NCBI RefSeq assembly: GCF_015207505.1
Contig: NZ_JADEWT010000070.1
Coordinates: 1-33,692 of the forward strand
Source of the DNA: Tychonema sp. LEGE 06208
GTDB taxonomy: Bacteria; Cyanobacteriota; Cyanobacteriia; Cyanobacteriales; Microcoleaceae
Length of the DNA stretch: 33,692 bases
Direction: 5' to 3'
This document shows, piece by piece, positions 25,991-33,692 of this stretch (its first letter is position 1; each line of letters begins with the position of its first letter). The notes below the pieces were generated by a model. The model saw only the letters and a program-made list of their open reading frames with translations. It had not been told where the DNA came from and made no database searches. A program made the translations under genes and the position numbers.

Positions 25991-27048
25991 CCAGCGTTGT
26001 GGTCGCGATCTAGTATCGTTCCGCAACCGCAAATATGCGTTCGGGTTGATAAAGTTTTCTTAACAATATTGCCACAGTTTGAGCATTCCTGAGATGTGTA
26101 TTGTGGTGGAACAGCAATAACTGTTTTGCTGTACACCTTCCCAAAATACTCCAACCATTCAGCAAATTGTGACCACGCAGCATCACTAATTGATTTAGCA
26201 AGTTTATGGTTTTTAACCATATTACGCACTTGAAGGTCTTCGCAGGCTACAAAATCGTTATACTTTACTACGCACAATGCCGTCTTAATGGCGAAGTCTT
26301 TGCGCTGCCGACTAACCTTTAGGTGCTTTCTTCCTAACTTGTTGATTGCTTTTTTCCGGCTTTTGGAGCCTTTCTTTTTCCGACAAACTCGCTTCTGCAA
26401 TCTCTTCAAAGCTTTTTCGCTTTGGCGGAGATACCGAGGATTAGGAACTGTTTCACCGTCGCTGTCAGTATAGAAGTGGTTTAATCCCACATCTATGCCA
26501 ATAGTTTTACCAGTAGAAACGGGTTCCTCTTTTCGTTCGATGTTGATGCAGAATTGGGCATAATAGCCGTCGGCACGACGCACTACCCTAATTCGCTTAA
26601 TCTCCGTAGGTGCCGAGAAATGCAAGTCCCGACTACCGAGCAATCTAAAGGTTCCAGCGGCAAAACCATCTGTGAAAGTCAGGCATCTTTTATCGGTAGA
26701 AAGCTTCCATCCCGATGTCTTGTACTCTACAGAGCGACTGTGCTTTTTGAATTGTGGATATCCTTTTTTCCCTGGCTTTTTGGTCTGACAATTGGCGAAG
26801 AAACGTTGAATAGCAAAAATGGCACGTTGGGCCATCGCTTGACGCGCCATTGAGTTAAGCTTGCCTGCCCCTTCAAATTCTTTCGCCATGATGGCGCATT
26901 GTTTGTACAGGTCTACTAACTTGACTCCCTGATTGTCTACCCAATGTCTAAGAGCCTTGTTTCGGACAAATTGAGCCGTCCGAATCATGTCATCGATGAT
27001 TCGATATTGCTCCGCTTTGCCTTTCAACTTAAACTCTAAAACTATCAT
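25864..27048 (-). CDS. tnpB: TnpB RNA-guided nuclease
   Basis: 394 residues, full length for the family. The N-terminal helix-turn-helix/wedge region is lysine- and arginine-rich (AQFVRNKALRHWVD). The RuvC-like nuclease has its acidic residues in place: GIDVGLNHF (Asp186), VACEDLQVRNM (Glu270) and DRDHNAGRNI (Asp347/Asp349). A zinc-finger insert is complete (CSNC at 322-325, CGC at 340-342). TnpB is not the transposase; it is a programmable nuclease guided by an RNA from the element's right end, which helps retain the element. A bridge helix rich in basic residues (RVCRKKKGSKSRKKAINKLG) lies near 220. There is no frameshift and no tnpA neighbour, so it is probably a functional orphan. Confidence 0.95.
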   Translation of the reverse strand: MIVLEFKLKGKAEQYRIIDDMIRTAQFVRNKALRHWVDNQGVKLVDLYKQCAIMAKEFEGAGKLNSMARQAMAQRAIFAIQRFFANCQTKKPGKKGYPQFKKHSRSVEYKTSGWKLSTDKRCLTFTDGFAAGTFRLLGSRDLHFSAPTEIKRIRVVRRADGYYAQFCINIERKEEPVSTGKTIGIDVGLNHFYTDSDGETVPNPRYLRQSEKALKRLQKRVCRKKKGSKSRKKAINKLGRKHLKVSRQRKDFAIKTALCVVKYNDFVACEDLQVRNMVKNHKLAKSISDAAWSQFAEWLEYFGKVYSKTVIAVPPQYTSQECSNCGNIVKKTLSTRTHICGCGTILDRDHNAGRNILAKGLKARAGINLNTVGHTGIHAGGQNDLYSLVATKQR

Positions 27049-27200
27049 TGGAATAGTTTATCACTTTTGCTCAAATTTTTACCTATAAGTCTGTATACTT
27101 AACAAGTCTCCACACTTCTCGTAATTAAAGCCGTCCTATAAGGACGGGGTTTTAGACCCAACTTTTTGGTAACTATCCTGTAGGAAATCGCCCGCAATGC

Positions 27201-27254
27201 AAAATCCTGGAGCTTTGGTGACTGTGAAACGAGCCATCAAACCCCCAGGATTTT
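27201..27254. terminator. Hairpin downstream of the heme oxygenase gene
   Basis: AAAATCCTGG (27201-27210) and CCAGGATTTT (27245-27254) are exact inverted copies with a 34-nt loop; T-rich sequence follows on the plus strand (AATTTTTCC). It lies about 50 bp beyond the minus-strand heme oxygenase stop, where a terminator is expected, and the A/T flanks would serve either direction. Confidence 0.55.
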
Positions 27255-27303
27255 AATTTTTCCTCTTAAACGAGGTTCAAAATTATCGTCTGCAGACCTT
27301 AAC

Positions 27304-28020
27304 TTACTCAGCAGTAGCCAATTCGGTATTGCCGCCGCCGCGCTTCCGCGTTAGGGTATTGAACAGCATCTGACCGACTGCTTTAATCAAATTGCCTTCT
27401 AATTCCATAAACATTTTCATGTTCATGCCAAAAGCTGCATTAGCTTCATCAACAATTCGCTCTGCTGTAGCTTCGTCAATCGGCAGTTCGTTCATTGCCT
27501 GACGGTAGTTATTCTTAAACTCTTTTTCATCAGGAATATCCTGGAATTCATAAAAAGCAGTGCCTTCTCCCTCGGAAAGATTCATCCCCCGCTGGGCAAT
27601 TCCCTTCAGGATTTGTCCGCCGGACAAATCGCCGAGGTAGCGAGTGTAAGAATGAGCGACTAACAGTTCCGGTGCTGTGGCAGAGATTTCGTGAATCCGC
27701 TGCACATAAGCTTTCGCTGCGGCTGACGGAGCTACTTGTTCGCGCCAATTGGCACCGTAGTAGTAGAACAAATCTTGCTCTAAGCTTTGTTTGCGATTCA
27801 ACTCAGAAAAGTAAATTTTTGAAATAACCGGATGCTGCTTTTGGCGTTCCATTTCCTCTTCGATTGCCGAGTAGACAAAGTAGAGGTTTCCTACTAACTT
27901 CCGGTAAGAAGTTTTTTCTACAACGCCTTTTAAAAAACACTTGACAAAACCAACGTTTTCTGCCATAGTGTGGGACTTTTTGGTTCCCTCACGCAATTTG
28001 GTCGCTAAATTGATGCTCAT
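27304..28020 (-). CDS. ho1: Heme oxygenase (biliverdin-forming)
   Basis: 238 residues. It opens heme to biliverdin IX-alpha, CO and iron using ferredoxin, the first step in making phycobilins for phycobilisomes and phytochrome. The proximal heme ligand is His17 (TKKSHTMAEN); the distal helix carries the flexible glycine motif YLGDLSGGQILKGIAQRGM. LVAHSYTRYLGDL precedes it, and LYFVYSAIEEEMERQ lies in the second helix. Length and N terminus fit cyanobacterial HO1 proteins well. The protein is soluble, with no signal peptide. It is a single-gene unit: gyrB lies about 270 bp upstream on the same strand with hairpins between, and a hairpin follows the stop. Confidence 0.97.
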   Translation of the reverse strand: MSINLATKLREGTKKSHTMAENVGFVKCFLKGVVEKTSYRKLVGNLYFVYSAIEEEMERQKQHPVISKIYFSELNRKQSLEQDLFYYYGANWREQVAPSAAAKAYVQRIHEISATAPELLVAHSYTRYLGDLSGGQILKGIAQRGMNLSEGEGTAFYEFQDIPDEKEFKNNYRQAMNELPIDEATAERIVDEANAAFGMNMKMFMELEGNLIKAVGQMLFNTLTRKRGGGNTELATAE

Positions 28021-28160
28021 GCTATATTGTCCAACCTTCTATTTTTGTGGTAGCTGATGGATGGGTCAAAAATCTAAAAATTACCTAAGTATTTACCTTA
28101 TATCGATTTGATGAGAGATTGTATTAATTTTTATAACAAAATCTAGAGCGATCGAACGGC

Positions 28161-28199
28161 CGTGATGCCCGATCGCCCCAAACGGCAGAAGGCATCACG
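28161..28199. terminator. Hairpin between gyrB and the heme oxygenase gene
   Basis: CGTGATGCC (28161-28169) and GGCATCACG (28191-28199) form an exact 9-bp stem with a 21-nt loop. On the minus strand it lies about 100 bp after the gyrB stop and about 140 bp before the heme oxygenase start. It could end the gyrB transcript or sit in the ho1 leader. There is no T-run on the gyrB side. Confidence 0.45.
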
Positions 28200-28213
28200 C
28201 GGGCAAAAAAAGT

Positions 28214-28289
28214 TTAGTCATCAGTCGCCAGTCATTGGCTGTTAGCTAATAACTAATGACTGATGACTAATGACTAATGACTAATGACT
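28214..28289. repeat. ATGACTA heptamer run with a 13-bp inverted repeat, after gyrB
   Basis: TTAGTCATCAGTC (28214-28226) is the exact reverse complement of GACTGATGACTAA (28258-28270), and the right arm runs into four ATGACTA heptamers. It is the same STRR-type heptamer family as at 14322-14379 and 19096-19130. It directly follows the gyrB stop, so the hairpin may serve as the gyrB 3' end. Confidence 0.7.
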
Positions 28290-28292
28290 AAT

Positions 28293-31562
<3,270 letters not shown>

Positions 31563-31824
31563 CTAAAGCCCCAAAAGCTTCTAAAATGGAAAAACTCCTA
31601 AAATTATAGCACAAAACGGTTAATGGCGATGCTAGGGCATTCTAAATGGAAATTTATTAGGGGGACGGAGGCGAATAGTTGTGAGATTGCTTCGCGACTT
31701 TCCTGGTGCGACGCGGTGAATGAGTGGATGGAGAGAAGGGAAAGTGGAGAGGAAGAGAGTTGGGGAGAGGATTTGACGGTTTTTATAGCGAAATGAAATA
31801 TGCTTTTGAAATCTGCGACGGCTT

Positions 31825-32748
31825 ATGTTTAGATTAATTACGATTTGTGGGGCGACGGCGACGGGGAAGTCGGGAGTGGCTTTGGCTTTGGCTTCACGAC
31901 TGCGATCGGCAATTTTGAGTGCGGACTCCCGTCAAGTGTACCGCGAATTTGACATCGGGACTGCAAAACCTACAAAAACCGATCGCGCTTTGGTACCGCA
32001 TCACTTAATTGATATCTGCGATCCGACAGAAACTTTAACACTGGCGGAGTACCAGCAGCAAGCTCAAAAAATAATTGCTGATATCGATGTTCCGGTTTCT
32101 CCCCCGCTGTTGTTGGTGGGAGGGACTGGTTTGTATATTAAATCGATTGTCAGGGGTTTGAAAATTCCGAGGGTTGCACCGATGCCCCAATTGCGATCGC
32201 AACTTGCGGAACTAGGACAATCTCAATGTTACGCGATCTTGCAGCAGGTCGATCGCTCTGCAGCGGAGAAAATTCACCTGAATGATTCCTTCAGAACCTT
32301 AAGGGCGCTGGAAGTATTTTATGTCACCGGGCGCTCGATTTCGGAACAGCAGGGCGAAATTCCTCCGAATTATCCTATTTTACAAATAGGGTTGGATTGT
32401 GATATTGATATTTTGGGCGATCGCATCAAACAGCGCACCGAACAAATGTTAGAACGCGGTTGGGTGAGTGAAGTAGAATTTTTGTCTAAAAAATACGGCT
32501 GCGAATTGCCTTTATTGAACACGCTGGGCTATCAGGAAATTAAACAATATTTGGCTGGCGAGATTACTCTGAATCAAGCTAAGGAATTAACAATTTTGCA
32601 CACGAGGCAATTTGCCAAGAGACAGCGAACTTGGTTTCGAGCTTATCCTGAAATTGAATGGTTTGATGTTAGCGCGCCAGATTTGCTGGAGCGAGTTTGG
32701 CAGAGAATGCACGAGTTTCTCAATCAAGATTTCGGCGATTGGCAATAA
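31825..32748 (+). CDS. miaA: tRNA dimethylallyltransferase MiaA
   Basis: 307 residues. MiaA adds a dimethylallyl group to the N6 of A37 in tRNAs reading codons that start with U. Visible motifs are the P-loop GATATGKS (9-16), LSADSRQVYREFDIGTAKP with the catalytic Asp, HHLIDICDPTETLTLAEYQQ, and LLVGGTGLYIKSIVRGL. LNTLGYQEIKQYLAGEITL and HTRQFAKRQRTWFR are at the C-terminal end. Length is usual and all motifs are intact. It runs divergently from gyrB over 286 bp that contain no other gene. No strong Shine-Dalgarno precedes the ATG. Confidence 0.97.
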   Translation: MFRLITICGATATGKSGVALALASRLRSAILSADSRQVYREFDIGTAKPTKTDRALVPHHLIDICDPTETLTLAEYQQQAQKIIADIDVPVSPPLLLVGGTGLYIKSIVRGLKIPRVAPMPQLRSQLAELGQSQCYAILQQVDRSAAEKIHLNDSFRTLRALEVFYVTGRSISEQQGEIPPNYPILQIGLDCDIDILGDRIKQRTEQMLERGWVSEVEFLSKKYGCELPLLNTLGYQEIKQYLAGEITLNQAKELTILHTRQFAKRQRTWFRAYPEIEWFDVSAPDLLERVWQRMHEFLNQDFGDWQ

Positions 32749-32809
32749 TCCGAATCTGTTCGGAAAAACTTTTTGTCACCCTCAATAGTTGAGGATGTTT
32801 TTTGGGCTG

Positions 32810-32886
32810 ATATCGTTTCCGGTTGAATCGGAATTATTTAACCGCAGAGGGCGCAGAGAACACAGAGGAAGAGAAGAGAGAGATGA
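32810..32886 (+). repeat. Second copy of the dispersed repeat found at 25728-25805
   Basis: From ATATCGTTTCCGGT (32810-32823) through ATTTAACCGCAGAGGGCGCA to GAGAAGAGAGAGATGAA (about 32886), this is nearly identical to the minus strand of 25805-25728. The similarity stops at both ends, and the second terminal repeat of the 147-bp element is not recognisable here, so this copy is partial. It begins about 60 bp after the miaA stop. Confidence 0.85.
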
Positions 32887-33195
32887 AACATCCACTTGTT
32901 GAGGCACTGTCTGTTATTTTTCGCTGACATACAGCGTATTCCGGGTTTGTGAAATACACACTCCTAATCTGGTTTTTTTACAGTTAGATAACTGTCAACT
33001 GATGGTTGTTAGAGAAACCAGGTTTCTGGGGTATAGCGGTTCTCAAGCGTGGTGAGGATAGCCCGATGCCCTATGCCCGATGCCCTATGCCCACTCCTAG
33101 CAGCTCATCTTTCTAAGAAAGGATACAACTTCGTCTTTCCCATCCTGACATCTTGAGGAATGTCGAATTTTTTAACCGAACTTGGTATGATTATT
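32887..33195. repeat. Non-coding stretch with a palindrome and GATGCCCTATGCCC units
   Basis: No gene is supported. AGAAACC-A-GGTTTCT (33013-33027) is a 7-bp palindrome. TATAGCGGTTCTCAAGCGTG (33032-33051) then GTGAGG is one arm of an inverted pair whose partner is at 33481-33505. Alternating GATGCCC/TATGCCC units follow (about 33064-33091), the same class as in the first gene of the window. Confidence 0.6.
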
Positions 33196-33418
33196 TTACG
33201 GCAATTTTTTGAATACTTCTGCCAGTTTAGTCACCATTTGGGATACCGCTTTATCAACTGCCGCGCTCAAAAGTCCGTCTTCATTGCTACTGCCGGAATT
33301 ACCACCAATACCTCGGACAGAAAAATTGGAATCGCTTTGATCCGCTTCTCCTACTGATTTAGCTGTAGCAAGAATATCTCCGGAAGCTGTACCGATTAAT
33401 CGCACATCTATTTGATAG
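33196..33418 (-). pseudogene. 3' remnant of a CsgG-like secretion protein gene
   Basis: The minus-strand frame ends with a proper stop (33196-33198) and encodes about 73 residues resembling the C-terminal end of CsgG-type lipoproteins: YQIDVRLIGTASGDILATAK, a glycine/serine linker, then LLSAAVDKAVSQMVTKLAEV. CsgG forms an outer-membrane channel for curli-like fibres. The 5' part is replaced by GGGCATAGGCC-type repeat DNA, so an ATG-started frame (33486) begins with meaningless residues. The whole is enclosed by inverted repeats. The family call is by eye and moderate. Confidence 0.5.
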
Positions 33419-33480
33419 GGCATAGGCCAAACCGGGCATCTTGCCCGAAGAGCGAAGTCGAAGGGTGGGCCTAGGGCATA

Positions 33481-33505
33481 CCTCACTTTTTTGATAACCG
33501 CTATA
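33481..33505. repeat. Inverted partner of the repeat at 33032-33057
   Basis: On the minus strand this reads TATAGCGGTTATCAAAAAAG then TGAGG, matching TATAGCGGTTCTCAAGCGTG then GTGAGG at 33032-33057, except in the centre. The two copies point towards each other around the CsgG-like remnant. Confidence 0.6.
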
Positions 33506-33577
33506 TGTGTTTATAAAAAATTAGGGTAATTGCTCAACCCCCTTGACAAGAAGACGAGATAGACATTAGATAAAGGA

Positions 33578-33692
33578 ATGGAAAAACTCCCCGACAATCA
33601 AGCAACTATCGAACGAGGCAAAAGAAGCCTTGATAGTAGAGCTATGGCAAGAAATCCAAAAACTCAGCGCAGCATTAGCCACATACCAACCA
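33578..33692 (+). pseudogene. 5' end of an IS66-type transposase gene, frameshifted, cut by window end
   Basis: An ATG at 33578 gives MEKLP and then nonsense, while the +1 frame from about 33594 gives TIKQLSNEAKEALIVELWQE, then IQKLSAALATYQP. That heptad-like leader is typical of IS66-family transposases. A one-base difference near 33592 therefore separates the start from the body, unless it is a sequencing error. A promoter-like TTGACA (33543-33548) with TTAGAT 17 bp later lies just upstream. The element continues beyond the window. Confidence 0.6.

Larger units (their letters stand above)
25806..27170 (-). mobile_element. IS605-type element carrying only tnpB
   Basis: The element encodes one gene, tnpB, on the minus strand. 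Beyond the tnpB stop, the right end has the CCCCT...AGGGG hairpin (25819-25840) beside TTGACACT, typical of IS605-type right ends. Beyond the tnpB start, a subterminal hairpin CCGTCCT-ATA-AGGACGG (27131-27147) marks the probable left end. Boundaries are estimates; the right boundary is supported by the abrupt end of homology to the dispersed repeat at 25805. No tnpA lies in the window, so movement would need a transposase in trans. Confidence 0.75.

Noticed and set aside
33160..33357. Small plus-strand frame near the CsgG-like remnant
   Set aside because: The opposite strand has the better family signal; this frame has no recognisable feature.

Overview
The window looks like chromosomal DNA from a filamentous cyanobacterium, most likely an Oscillatoriales/Microcoleus-type organism (inference). 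The grounds are frequent HIP1-type octamers (GCGATCGC) inside genes, a cyanobacterial gene set (SbtA/SbtB bicarbonate module, biliverdin-forming heme oxygenase, SLH protein, GyrB with an intein), Uma2 and TnpB genes, and many short dispersed repeats: AGTCATT-type heptamers, ATGCCCAATGCCC-type strings, GGACTGAAGTCC palindromes and MITE-like inverted repeats.

Layout. (1) 1-8094, plus strand: three large TPR proteins carrying surface-glycan enzymes. They are a GT61 glycosyltransferase whose reading frame stays open through a 108-bp tandem-repeat array to the left window edge, a 1363-aa TPR/methyltransferase/TPR/GT61 fusion, and a TPR/sulfotransferase. The last two overlap by 8 bp. (2) 8274-12166: a Uma2-family nuclease, a peroxiredoxin-glutaredoxin hybrid, the sbtA-sbtB pair and a small zinc-ribbon membrane protein. 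(3) 12338-19072, plus strand: a carbamoyltransferase, an SxtJ-family membrane protein, a 54-aa DUF5989/SxtK-like membrane peptide starting directly after the SxtJ stop, and three membrane-anchored SGNH-hydrolase-like proteins, the last two tandem paralogues. This resembles the sxtI-J-K order of saxitoxin clusters but sits beside glycan genes, so a carbamoylation/acyl-editing module for a surface polymer is a reasonable inference. (4) 19365-25455: a CorC/HlyC-type membrane protein (minus), mfd and a secreted SLH protein (plus). (5) 25556-27170: a hairpin, a 147-bp MITE-like element and an IS605-type element encoding only TnpB, with all RuvC residues visible. (6) 27304-31538, minus: heme oxygenase and gyrB. 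GyrB is interrupted after EGDSAGG by a 435-residue intein with an HNH endonuclease. (7) 31825-33692: miaA, a repeat-rich non-coding stretch, a CsgG-like gene remnant, and the frameshifted start of an IS66-type transposase running off the right edge.

How the parts relate. The TPR-GT61/methyltransferase/sulfotransferase genes and the carbamoyltransferase/SGNH genes both look like decorating machinery for an extracellular polysaccharide or glycoprotein. The rest is housekeeping. Several dispersed repeats have entered coding sequence without breaking the frame (the GT61 gene, the carbamoyltransferase, probably mfd). No tRNA, rRNA or CRISPR array was seen. All family assignments come from reading motifs by eye; no searches were run.
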